A program made the translations under genes and the position numbers. Of a stretch of DNA of 64,000 bases, positions 1 to 7,584 are shown one piece after another. The stretch is from Streptomyces scopuliridis RB72 (GTDB lineage: Bacteria > Actinomycetota > Actinomycetes > Streptomycetales > Streptomycetaceae), in contig NZ_JOEI01000009.1 in the NCBI RefSeq assembly GCF_000718095.1, positions 186,001 to 250,000 of the forward strand, written 5' to 3'. The notes beneath the pieces were generated by a model. That model had not been told where the DNA came from, did not search any database, and saw nothing but the letters and a program-made list of their open reading frames with translations. Positions within the stretch are counted from its first letter, which is position 1. Every line of letters begins with the position of its first letter.

Positions 1-1469
1 CCCGGCTGCCCGACGGCCGTGTGATGATCGAGATCCACGACAAGGGCATCGGCCTGACCGCCGAGGACTTCGCGGACATCAACCACAAGCTGGCCAACCC
101 GCCGACCGTGGACGCCGCCGTCTCCCAGCGCATGGGGCTCTTCGTGGTCGGCCGGCTCGCCGACCGGCACGGTATCCGCGTGCAGTTGCGCCCCTCGGGC
201 GAGCAGGCGGGGACGACCTCGCTGGTCATGCTTCCCGACGCGATCACCCACGGTGGCGGTGGCGGCGGCGAACCGGCCGCGGCCGACGACTTCACCGTCT
301 CGCAGATCATCCCCGACCAGCCGGCGGCGCCGCTGGAGGAGCAGGCCTTCCCGACCGCTCCGATGCTGACCGCCGCCGAACTGGGCTTCGACGACTCCCG
401 CTACGACGAGCAGCAGCCCGCGGGCGACTCCCCGCGCACGCTGGACCCCGTCAACCGCACACTGCGGCGCGAGGAGCGGCGGGCCGCGCTGGGCGGCGCC
501 CAGGACGCCCCGCAGCCGCTCTTCAGCGACCAGGTCGACGGCCAGTACCGCGAGGAGGTCGACGGCCAGTACGCGCCTCAGCAGGCGTCGTACGACCCCG
601 GCTACGCGGCGCGGCCGGAGGAGAGCGGGACGGCGTATCAGAACGGCGGTTACGAGGACTACCGCGCGCCCGGCGCGTACCAGGGGCAGCAGGCTTATAC
701 GGAGGTGTCGTACCAGCCTCCGCAGAGCTCCGAGGGAACATATGAGAACGCCTTCGGCGCCCAGCCCCACCAGGAAGAGTGGCCCGCTCAGAGCGGCTAC
801 CAGGGTGCGTACGAACCCGAGTCGCGGACCGAAGCGGAATCTGCCGGGGGCACTCCCGACACGGCCCGGGAACGCGTAGGCTTCGACCGTCCCGGCCCTT
901 CTCCGAGCGCGAGCCACGCGCTGACGGACGCGGGCCTGCCGCGCCGGGGGAGCAGCCAGCAACCGCAGGAGTGGCAGCCCACCGGTCAGGACGAAGGACA
1001 GACCAGCCAGAACGGCCAGACCGGCCAGGCGGTGCAGACCCCGCTGCTCGGCGGGGGCGGTGGCCAGGGCAACGCGCTGAGCAACGGGCACGGCGATGGC
1101 AACAGCGCCGTCAGCGGTGGCGGGAGCGGCGACGGCAGCGGCAGCAGCGGCGGCCGGAGCGAGGCGGCCGACTCCGAGGACTGGCGTTCCACGAACGACG
1201 ACCGCTGGCAGCGGGCCGAGAAACTGCGCGAGCCCAAAGCCGGCGGAGTCACCTCGTCCGGGCTCCCCCGCCGCGTACCCAAGGCCAACCTGGTCGAGGG
1301 AGCGGCGGAGCAGACCCCGCAGGGCGGTACCCAGGTTTCCCGCGCCCCGGAGGACATTCGTGGCAGGTTGAGCAACCTGCGACGCGGTGTCCAGCGGGGA
1401 CGCAACGCGGGAGCGGACACGAACGGACCGGGCTACGGCTCGGGCAGTACCTACAACCAGGAGCGTTAG
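1..1469 (+). CDS. cvnA: Conservon sensor histidine kinase-like protein CvnA, C-terminal part (5' end outside window)
   Basis: This is the 3' part of a large membrane histidine kinase-like protein. The reading frame is already open at base 3, so the N-terminal sensor, membrane and dimerisation regions lie upstream. What remains starts in the ATPase domain, with a G1 box (DKGIGLT) and a G2-like segment (MGLFVVGRLADRHG) typical of HATPase_c. About 400 residues of low-complexity Gln/Gly/Ser/Glu-rich sequence follow, presumably disordered. In known conservons CvnA sits at the membrane with CvnB, CvnC and the small GTPase CvnD, in a complex likened to eukaryotic G-protein-coupled receptor systems. 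The next gene starts two bases after the TAG stop, so cvnABCD is one operon here. Catalytic activity of CvnA proteins is uncertain, and the missing part prevents checking the phosphoacceptor His. Confidence 0.88.
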   Translation, partial: RLPDGRVMIEIHDKGIGLTAEDFADINHKLANPPTVDAAVSQRMGLFVVGRLADRHGIRVQLRPSGEQAGTTSLVMLPDAITHGGGGGGEPAAADDFTVSQIIPDQPAAPLEEQAFPTAPMLTAAELGFDDSRYDEQQPAGDSPRTLDPVNRTLRREERRAALGGAQDAPQPLFSDQVDGQYREEVDGQYAPQQASYDPGYAARPEESGTAYQNGGYEDYRAPGAYQGQQAYTEVSYQPPQSSEGTYENAFGAQPHQEEWPAQSGYQGAYEPESRTEAESAGGTPDTARERVGFDRPGPSPSASHALTDAGLPRRGSSQQPQEWQPTGQDEGQTSQNGQTGQAVQTPLLGGGGGQGNALSNGHGDGNSAVSGGGSGDGSGSSGGRSEAADSEDWRSTNDDRWQRAEKLREPKAGGVTSSGLPRRVPKANLVEGAAEQTPQGGTQVSRAPEDIRGRLSNLRRGVQRGRNAGADTNGPGYGSGSTYNQER

Positions 1470-1470
1470 T

Positions 1471-1893
1471 GTGAGCCCGATGAGCCAGGCGGCGCAGAAT
1501 CTGAACTGGTTGATCACCAACTTTGTGGACAACACCCCTGGGGTGTCCCACACCGTGGTGGTCTCCGCCGACGGACTCCTGCTGGCCATGTCCGAAGGTT
1601 TCCCCCGCGACCGCGCCGATCAGCTCGCGGCCGTGGCGTCCGGTCTGACCTCGCTCACCGCGGGGGCTTCCCGGATCTTCGAGGGGGGCGCCGTCAACCA
1701 GACCGTGGTCGAGATGGAGCGCGGCTTCCTCTTCCTGATGTCCATCTCGGACGGTTCCTCACTGGCCGTCCTCGCCCACCCGGAGGCCGATATCGGCCTG
1801 GTGGGCTACGAGATGGCCCTGCTGGTCGACCGCGCGGGCACGGTCCTCACCCCGGACCTCCGCGCCGAGCTCCAGGGAAGTCTGCTCAACTGA
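1471..1893 (+). CDS. cvnB: Roadblock/LC7 domain protein CvnB
   Basis: This is a 140-residue Roadblock/LC7 protein, the second conservon component, thought to act as a regulator or scaffold for the partner GTPase. Recognisable segments are the N-terminal LNWLITNFVDNTPGVSHTVV, the strand SADGLLLAMSEG, and a central ADQLAAVASGLTSLTAGA helix. The GTG at 1471 was chosen because AGGAG (1459-1463) lies seven bases upstream; the in-frame ATG at 1480 would be too far from it. The gene follows the cvnA stop almost directly and is followed about 100 bases later by cvnC. Length and composition are normal for the family, and no defect is visible. Confidence 0.92.
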   Translation: MSPMSQAAQNLNWLITNFVDNTPGVSHTVVVSADGLLLAMSEGFPRDRADQLAAVASGLTSLTAGASRIFEGGAVNQTVVEMERGFLFLMSISDGSSLAVLAHPEADIGLVGYEMALLVDRAGTVLTPDLRAELQGSLLN

Positions 1894-1995
1894 CAGACAG
1901 TGCGCTGCCCGCCGCCGCACCATTAAGGTTCGGTGGCGCGGATTCCACAGGTCCGTCAACATAGGGCCCGGCGACCGGCAGTCGGAGGAGGAAAC

Positions 1996-2619
1996 GTGGC
2001 TACACCCCCAGGCGGACATCCTTATGACGATGGCGCGCGGTCCCCGGGTGAGCATGCCCGGAACCGCTTCAACTTTCCCTCCACGCCGAGCAGTCAGGTC
2101 GGCCAGGGGAGCCAGGACGGTACGCGCCCACCACAGCGCGCACCACGGCAGCAGCCCCATCCCCCACCGCGGCAGCGGCAACCACAACAACCGCAACAAC
2201 CGTACGAGCAGCCGCAGCGGCCCCGCATCCAGCCGGTGCAGCCGCGGCACTCGCCCGAGCCCGAACCCATGGGCACGCACAACCCGTTGGTGCGCCCATA
2301 CGCCATGACCGGCGGCCGGACCCGGCCGCGATACCAGCTCGCCATCGAGGCGCTGGTCAGTACGACGGCCGATCCGTCCCAGCTGCACGGGCAGTTGCCC
2401 GAGCATCAGCGGATCTGCCGGCTGTGTTTCGAGATCAAATCGGTCGCCGAGATTTCGGCGCTCCTCTCCATCCCCCTCGGCGTGGCCCGGATCCTCGTAG
2501 CCGACCTGGCGGAGGCGGGACTTGTCGCCATCCATCAGCCCGGCGGCGACGAGGCCGTCGGGGGCCAGCCAGACGTGACACTGCTCGAAAGGGTGCTCAG
2601 TGGACTTCGCAAGCTCTAG
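1996..2619 (+). CDS. cvnC: DUF742 protein CvnC
   Basis: This is a 207-residue protein with a DUF742 domain, the third conservon component. The first roughly 95 residues are rich in Pro, Gln and Arg (many QQP and PQP runs). The conserved domain follows, beginning around VRPYAMTGGRTRPRYQLAIEALV and continuing through HQRICRLCFEIKSVAEISALLSIPLGVARILVADLAEAGL, which resembles a winged-helix fold. The GTG start at 1996 has a strong GGAGGAGG site just upstream. The stop codon overlaps the cvnD start by 20 bases, which indicates translational coupling. DUF742 proteins are thought to link CvnA/CvnB to the GTPase, but the biochemical role is not well defined. Confidence 0.92.
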   Translation: MATPPGGHPYDDGARSPGEHARNRFNFPSTPSSQVGQGSQDGTRPPQRAPRQQPHPPPRQRQPQQPQQPYEQPQRPRIQPVQPRHSPEPEPMGTHNPLVRPYAMTGGRTRPRYQLAIEALVSTTADPSQLHGQLPEHQRICRLCFEIKSVAEISALLSIPLGVARILVADLAEAGLVAIHQPGGDEAVGGQPDVTLLERVLSGLRKL

Positions 2620-2887
2620 CGGCGGTGCAGCCCGCTCAACCACCAGCGCGAAGATCGTGGTGGCGGGCGGCTTCGGCGTGGGCAAGACCACGTTCGTCGG
2701 CGCCGTCTCGGAGATCAACCCGCTGCGTACCGAAGCCCTTCGGCCGCATCACCCTCGACCAAGACCTCATCCTCTACCTCTTCGGCACCCCCGGACAGGA
2801 CCGCTTCTGGTTCATGTGGGACGACCTCGTGCCAAAAGCGGACTCATCACCCTCGTCGAACACGCCCTCATGGCCCGACTCCGGTAA
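2600..2887 (+). pseudogene. cvnD: Conservon GTPase CvnD, disrupted by two internal deletions
   Basis: The gene begins as a normal CvnD-type small GTPase, with Walker A motif GGFGVGKTT and the following INPLRTEA segment. At about 2737 the sequence jumps, and the next homologous part (FGRITLDQDLILYLFGTPGQ and on to FMWDDLV, bases 2739-2831) is read in a different frame. At about 2831 it jumps again, back to the original frame, ending with the usual C-terminus AKSGLITLVEHALMARLR. Family members are roughly 190-200 residues, so about half the gene is missing, including the switch I region and the NKxD-like guanine-specificity segment. The 95-residue product could bind neither GTP nor partners normally. 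The start GTG overlaps cvnC. This may be real decay or an assembly error, since both flanks of each junction are well conserved. Confidence 0.85.
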
Positions 2888-2901
2888 CCGTGGCACTCAT
2901 A

Positions 2902-2940
2902 CGAAGGCCCCCGCACTCGTAAGGAGTGCGGGGGCCTTCG
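2902..2940 (+). terminator. Hairpin terminator after the conservon
   Basis: A perfect 17-bp inverted repeat (arms 2902-2918 and 2924-2940, five-base loop GTAAG) lies just after cvnD and before the 3' end of accE on the other strand. It is well placed to end both converging transcripts. There is no long T-run, as is usual in Streptomyces. Confidence 0.85.
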
Positions 2941-2965
2941 TCGTGCCGGGTGCTAGGGCGTGTGC

Positions 2966-3169
2966 TCAGCCCTGCCAGCTGTGCGGGGCGCGGAAGCCGG
3001 GAGTGCGCTCCAGCCGGCGCCAGCCGGCGGTGGAGCGGCCCCGGTGGGCGGGGGCCTCGGGCTGTGCGGCGGCACGGGCCATCAGCACCGCCGTGATGGC
3101 GGCCAGCTCCTCGGGGCCGGCCTGGCCCTTTTCGACGCGCAGCAGTGATTCGTTCGTGTGATCGCTCAT
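2966..3169 (-). CDS. accE: Acyl-CoA carboxylase epsilon subunit
   Basis: This is a 67-residue protein of the acyl-CoA carboxylase epsilon family, small actinobacterial subunits that bind the beta subunit and raise complex activity. It shows the family pattern of a short charged N-terminus, then LLRVEKGQAGPEELAAITAVLMARAA, then a basic and aromatic tail ending RTPGFRAPHSWQG. The ATG at 3169 is preceded by GGAGA. A longer frame continues upstream but would overlap accB and has no homology. The gene lies 46 bases downstream of accB on the same strand, the standard arrangement. Confidence 0.9.
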   Translation of the reverse strand: MSDHTNESLLRVEKGQAGPEELAAITAVLMARAAAQPEAPAHRGRSTAGWRRLERTPGFRAPHSWQG

Positions 3170-3215
3170 GGAGTCGTGTCTCCGTCTTCTCGGCGGGAGG
3201 GCGCGGGCCGCAGGT

Positions 3216-4799
3216 CTACTGCGGGGGGTTGCCGTGCTTGCGGGACGGCAGGTCGGCGTGCTTGGTGCGAAGCATCGCGAGCGCGCTCGCGAGCACCTCA
3301 CGGGTCTCCGCGGGGTCGATGACGTCGTCGACCAGTCCGCGCTCCGCCGCGTAGTAGGGATGCATCAGCTCGGCCTTGTACTCCTTGACCATGCGGGCTC
3401 GCATGGCCTCGGAGTCCTCGGCCTCGGCGATCTGCTTGCGGAAGATGACATTGGCGGCACCTTCGGCGCCCATCACCGCGATCTCGTTGGTCGGCCAGGC
3501 GTAAGTGAGGTCGGCTCCGATGGACTGGGAGTCCATCACGATGTAGGCCCCGCCATACGCCTTGCGCAGGATCAGGGAGATCCTCGGCACGGTGGCGTTG
3601 CAGTAGGCGTACAGGAGCTTGGCACCGTGCCGGATGATCCCGCCATGCTCCTGGTCGACGCCCGGCAGGAAGCCAGGGACATCCAGCAGCGTGACGATGG
3701 GGATATTGAAAGCGTCGCACATCTGGACAAAGCGCGCAGCTTTCTCCGATGCCTCGATGTCCAGAACCCCGGCGAGCGACTGCGGCTGGTTGGCGACGAT
3801 GCCGATGACCTGACCGTCGAGTCGCGCCAGGGCGCAGATGATGTTACGGGCCCAGCGCTCGTGGATCTCCAGGAAGTCGCCCTCGTCGACGAGTTCCTCG
3901 ATGACCTTGTGCATGTCGTACGGGCGGTTGCCGTCCGCGGGCACCAGATCGAGCAGCACGTCGGAGCGGCGGTCCGCCGGGTCCTCGGAGACGATCGTGG
4001 GCGGGTTCTCGCGGTTGTTCTGCGGAAGCATCGACAGGAGGTAGCGCACCTCGGCGATGCAGGTCTCCTCGTCGTCGTACGCGAAGTGCGCGACGCCCGA
4101 GGTCTCGGCGTGCACATCGGCGCCGCCGAGGCCGTTCTGGGTGATCTCCTCGCCGGTGACGGCCTTGACCACATCGGGGCCCGTGATGAACATCTGCGAG
4201 GTCTCACGGACCATGAAGACGAAGTCGGTGAGCGCCGGGCTGTAGGCGGCGCCGCCCGCGCACGGCCCGAGCATCACGCTGATCTGCGGGATGACCCCGG
4301 AGGCGCGGGTGTTGCGCTGGAAGATCCCGCCGTAGCCGGCGAGCGCGGAGACGCCCTCCTGGATCCGGGCGCCCGCGCCGTCGTTCAGCGAGACCAGGGG
4401 CGCGCCGGCCGAGATGGCCATGTCCATGATCTTGTGGATCTTGGTGGCGTGGGCCTCGCCCAGGGCGCCGCCGAAGATCCGGAAGTCGTGCGCGTACACG
4501 AAGACGGTACGGCCCTCGACCGTGCCCCAGCCGGTGATGACACCGTCGGTGTACGGCTTCTTGGCCTCCAGGCCGAAGCCGCTGGCGCGGTGCCTGCGCA
4601 GCTGCTCGACCTCCTTGAACGACCCCTCGTCGAGCAGCAGCTCGATGCGCTCGCGGGCGGTCAGCTTGCCCTTCGCGCGCTGGGCCTCGGTCGCGCGGTC
4701 GCTGGGCCCTCGGCGGGCCTGCTCGCGCAGGGCGTGCAATTCGGCCACACGGCCCCGGGCGTCTGCGGGCTCGCCCGGCGTCTCGTCCACTACGGTCAT
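3216..4799 (-). CDS. accB: Acyl-CoA carboxylase beta (carboxyltransferase) subunit
   Basis: This 527-residue carboxyltransferase moves the carboxyl group from biotin on the alpha subunit to acetyl- or propionyl-CoA, giving malonyl- or methylmalonyl-CoA for fatty acid and polyketide synthesis. The N-terminal crotonase-like domain has GARIQEGVSALAGYG and GPCAGGAAYSPAL. The C-terminal domain has GFLPGVDQEHGGIIRHGAKLLYAY and RKAYGGAYIVMDSQSIGADL. Residue 420 is Ile. In S. coelicolor, Ile at this place is reported for AccB (accepts acetyl-, propionyl- and butyryl-CoA) and Asp for PccB (not acetyl-CoA), so this is assigned as accB. It is followed by accE. The biotinylated alpha subunit is not in the window. 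Confidence 0.93.
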   Translation of the reverse strand: MTVVDETPGEPADARGRVAELHALREQARRGPSDRATEAQRAKGKLTARERIELLLDEGSFKEVEQLRRHRASGFGLEAKKPYTDGVITGWGTVEGRTVFVYAHDFRIFGGALGEAHATKIHKIMDMAISAGAPLVSLNDGAGARIQEGVSALAGYGGIFQRNTRASGVIPQISVMLGPCAGGAAYSPALTDFVFMVRETSQMFITGPDVVKAVTGEEITQNGLGGADVHAETSGVAHFAYDDEETCIAEVRYLLSMLPQNNRENPPTIVSEDPADRRSDVLLDLVPADGNRPYDMHKVIEELVDEGDFLEIHERWARNIICALARLDGQVIGIVANQPQSLAGVLDIEASEKAARFVQMCDAFNIPIVTLLDVPGFLPGVDQEHGGIIRHGAKLLYAYCNATVPRISLILRKAYGGAYIVMDSQSIGADLTYAWPTNEIAVMGAEGAANVIFRKQIAEAEDSEAMRARMVKEYKAELMHPYYAAERGLVDDVIDPAETREVLASALAMLRTKHADLPSRKHGNPPQ

Positions 4800-4950
4800 G
4801 TCCCAACCCTACGAAGAGCACCAAGGAATCGCGCCGTCGACTCCACACAGTCTCGTGGCGGTATTCCTGGTGGGCCTGGACAGAACCCGGCCCGATGCGG
4901 GGTTCCTGAACAGGAAGGTACCCCCGGCTCTTGTGGGATTCCCCTAGATG

Positions 4951-7305
4951 TCAGCGCACGGCAAACTCACAGCGATGGCTCGCGCCCGCAGTTCCCGGGG
5001 TGATCCTCAGCCGTACGGTACGGCCCGCCGCGAGGACCTCGACGGCCGGGTCCCGGCCGGTGACCCGCCGTACCGGCCGGTCCCAGACGATCTCCAGCGG
5101 CTCCCCCGTGCGGGTGGGCGCGCTCGCGACGAGCACCGCCGTACGGCCGCGCACCACGACGAGCACGCTCGCCGGGGCGGACGCGGTGAGTGGCCCCGCG
5201 CTCCCCGGCTGCCAGAAGTTCGCGGCGGTACAGCCGAGTGAGCGGATCTCGACCGCCTGGAGGGCCGCCGTATTGGCGAGGATCCCGAGCCAGTGGCGGT
5301 CGGCGGCGCGGCCCGCCACGGTACGCCGCGAGGCGCCGGGCAGCAGCAGATAGGTGTACGAGGCGTCGACCGGATCGGTGCCGTGGTCCAGCCAGAGAGT
5401 CCGGTAGCGGCGGGTACGCCGTTCGGTGGAACTGGTGGTGTTGATATCGCTCCAGGCGCCGGTGCGCGCCTCCGCGAGGGTGCGTACGCCGGCGCCGCCG
5501 GGGAAGACCCAGCCGCCATGGCCTTCCAGATGGGCCCAGCGGGGGCGCGGCCCGTCGTCGAGCGTGAACGCGTCGGCGCCGTTCTCGCCCAGATTGCGGT
5601 TGTCCACGACCGTCTCGGCCGGCACGCCGTCCGTGGCACTGATCCCCGCGCCCAGACAGACGACGGCGTCGGCCGCGAAGAACCAGGACTTGCGGGCTTC
5701 GAGGGTGGAGCCGAGGCCCTTGAGATGCTGGCCGACGGCGGCGAACTCCCCGTCGGTGGCGCCGCCGACCCACCGTACGTCCGGTTTGGGGGCGCCCCAC
5801 TCGCCGCCGGCCCGGTCCGCGAGCCGCTTGGTGGAGACCGTCGTGCCCGGCAGCCGGTACGGGTCGACAGTGGGCCAGAACCAGTCGGTGTACTGGTCAT
5901 TGCCCCGGTCGGCGCCCCACCAGTAGAGCATTCCTGCGCCGGTGTGCCAGCCGCGCGGATTCTCGCCGTTGCCGCACTCGTAGTGCGTGATCCGGTCCGA
6001 GGCCATGGAGAGCGCGGCGGCCCAGCCGGGCCGCCGGTGCACGGCGCGGTCCATCGCGGTGAAGAGCGTGTGGCCGACCGGCTCGGGGGCGGCGGGGACG
6101 GCCGAGGCGGAGACGGCGTGCAGCCGGGCGAGATCGGCGACGTCGAACTGGCGGGCGGTGAGGATCGGTGAGACGGTGTCCCGCTCGATCCACCCCTTGA
6201 CCAGGGCGGTCCAGCGGTCCCGCTCGGCCGGGGCGGCGCCGCCGGCGAGCAGCGGGATGGCCGCGATCAGCCCCTGGCCATGGAAGTGATCGCTCCGCAT
6301 CACCCCCTGGTCGTCGCTCGTGAGGTGACCGCGGCTGATGGCCCGGCCGTTGACGCCGTCCATCATCAGCCCGTTGTAGATCAGCGGGGCGTAGGCGCGT
6401 TCCACGCTGTCGAGGATGATCTGCCGCCGAGGATCGGTGACGGCCCAGGCGGAGCCGGCGAGCAGGGTGAACAGCCGGCCGAGGCCGTCCAGCATGACCT
6501 GCCCGTACGTACCGGAGTAGGCGACCCAGGTGTGCTGGACGAAGGAGCCGTCGGCGTAGAGGCCGTCGCCCTTCGTGACGTACGGGAAGACGGGCGAGAG
6601 GGCGTCGCGGGCGAGGGCGAGCTTGGCGGGGGCCCGGCCGAGCACCCCGCGCAGGGCGACGGAGCGGCAGAGGTCGACCCGGTTGGCGCCGGTACTGGTG
6701 CCGGAGTAGTCGGCGAGCAGCGCGTCGGGGATGAAGTGGTCGACGGCGGCGCAGGCCGCGGCCCGCTGCTCCTCGGTGAGGTGGTCGTACAGGACGGCCA
6801 CGAGATCCATGAGCAGCCGGGGGGAGCCGATCTGCCACTCCCACCAGTTGCCGTACGGAGTGGTCGCGGGGCGGTAGACGGTGGCGGAGAGATGGCCGAG
6901 GCCGCGGACGACCTCGGCGAGGAGCGCCGCGTCGCCGGTGAGGCCCGTGCCCGGCTGGGTGTGAGCCTGAGCCATGGTCCACAGCCTGCTGTAGCTCTGG
7001 GTGATTCCGGACGGCGGATCGAAGGGACGGTCCGGCCAGAGGGAGGCGGCGGCCGGGGCCATCGACTGCCGGAAACGCGCGGCGAGTTCACCGGTCCGCG
7101 CCAGCCGGGAGGCGTACGGCTCGACGGCCGGGTCGTAGCCGGTGCCGAGCTGGAGATCCACCCAGCGCCGCCGCAGCTCCTCGAACTCGTCGGCGGCGGC
7201 GCGCTGTCCGGCGGCGGCCGGGCGGGAGAGCGGCAGGGGGAGCGAGAGGGCGCCCGCTCCGGTGACGGTCAGAAAGGCACGACGGGACCAGGCGGACAGC
7301 GACAC
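4951..7305 (-). CDS. Secreted polysaccharide lyase family 8 (hyaluronate/chondroitin/xanthan lyase type)
   Basis: This is a 784-residue secreted lyase that cleaves uronic-acid polysaccharides by beta-elimination. A Tat signal (SRRAFLTVTGAG, residues 7-18) leads into the alpha/alpha-toroid domain. Family 8 catalytic positions are visible: NWWEWQIG near 153, Asn208 in TGANRVD, and His258 and Tyr267 in the segment DGSFVQHTWVAYSGTYGQ. Beta-sandwich domains make up the C-terminal half. The GTG at 7305 is chosen because GGAGG lies five bases upstream and the Tat motif follows; the frame stays open further upstream without a good start. Substrate cannot be fixed from sequence: hyaluronan, chondroitin and xanthan side chains are all possible. 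It is divergent from the GH64 gene and shares with it a LacI-type operator. Confidence 0.88.
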   Translation of the reverse strand: MSLSAWSRRAFLTVTGAGALSLPLPLSRPAAAGQRAAADEFEELRRRWVDLQLGTGYDPAVEPYASRLARTGELAARFRQSMAPAAASLWPDRPFDPPSGITQSYSRLWTMAQAHTQPGTGLTGDAALLAEVVRGLGHLSATVYRPATTPYGNWWEWQIGSPRLLMDLVAVLYDHLTEEQRAAACAAVDHFIPDALLADYSGTSTGANRVDLCRSVALRGVLGRAPAKLALARDALSPVFPYVTKGDGLYADGSFVQHTWVAYSGTYGQVMLDGLGRLFTLLAGSAWAVTDPRRQIILDSVERAYAPLIYNGLMMDGVNGRAISRGHLTSDDQGVMRSDHFHGQGLIAAIPLLAGGAAPAERDRWTALVKGWIERDTVSPILTARQFDVADLARLHAVSASAVPAAPEPVGHTLFTAMDRAVHRRPGWAAALSMASDRITHYECGNGENPRGWHTGAGMLYWWGADRGNDQYTDWFWPTVDPYRLPGTTVSTKRLADRAGGEWGAPKPDVRWVGGATDGEFAAVGQHLKGLGSTLEARKSWFFAADAVVCLGAGISATDGVPAETVVDNRNLGENGADAFTLDDGPRPRWAHLEGHGGWVFPGGAGVRTLAEARTGAWSDINTTSSTERRTRRYRTLWLDHGTDPVDASYTYLLLPGASRRTVAGRAADRHWLGILANTAALQAVEIRSLGCTAANFWQPGSAGPLTASAPASVLVVVRGRTAVLVASAPTRTGEPLEIVWDRPVRRVTGRDPAVEVLAAGRTVRLRITPGTAGASHRCEFAVR

Positions 7306-7457
7306 AGAAACCTCCGCGATCGGAAGTGGTGTAGACCGGCTGCCCGTTGGTCTAGCACCGCCTCGTGCCGCTTTCAACGGTACGGACACCCGCGGACTCG
7401 GCCCGGCACCGCCCAACAGCGGCCCGTGTCCGCCATGTTGTGAAGACCACAAACTTT

Positions 7458-7471
7458 TGAGAGCGCTCTCA
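7458..7471. promoter_or_regulatory. LacI/CebR-like operator between PL8 and GH64 genes
   Basis: The perfect 14-bp palindrome TGAGAGCGCTCTCA lies in the intergenic region of the divergent PL8 and GH64 genes. It differs from the published CebR operator of Streptomyces, TGGGAGCGCTCCCA, by one symmetric base pair. Its centre lies just upstream of a TTGACG element facing GH64. This predicts shared repression by a LacI-family protein, which may be CebR encoded elsewhere or the regulator at 11726-12706. Confidence 0.65.
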
Positions 7472-7481
7472 GGCTCAACTC

Positions 7482-7510
7482 TTGACGCGTTCCCCACGCG
7501 TCGCAAGAGT
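7482..7510 (+). promoter_or_regulatory. Possible promoter for the GH64 gene
   Basis: TTGACG (7482-7487) is followed after 17 bases by AAGAGT (7505-7510). The -35 element is good and the -10 element is weak. It sits eleven bases downstream of the palindromic operator and about 75 bases before the GTG start. Confidence 0.35.
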
Positions 7511-7584
7511 GGGTGCCCACGCAGGCGCGGGCCCCCACATACCGCGCGTTCCCCTGCGTTCCCCCACATTCCAGGAGATCATTC

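Noticed and set aside
3168..5003. Long open frame on the plus strand across accB
   Set aside because: It is antisense to a well-supported carboxylase gene and its composition mirrors the high GC third positions of that gene. It has no recognisable domain.
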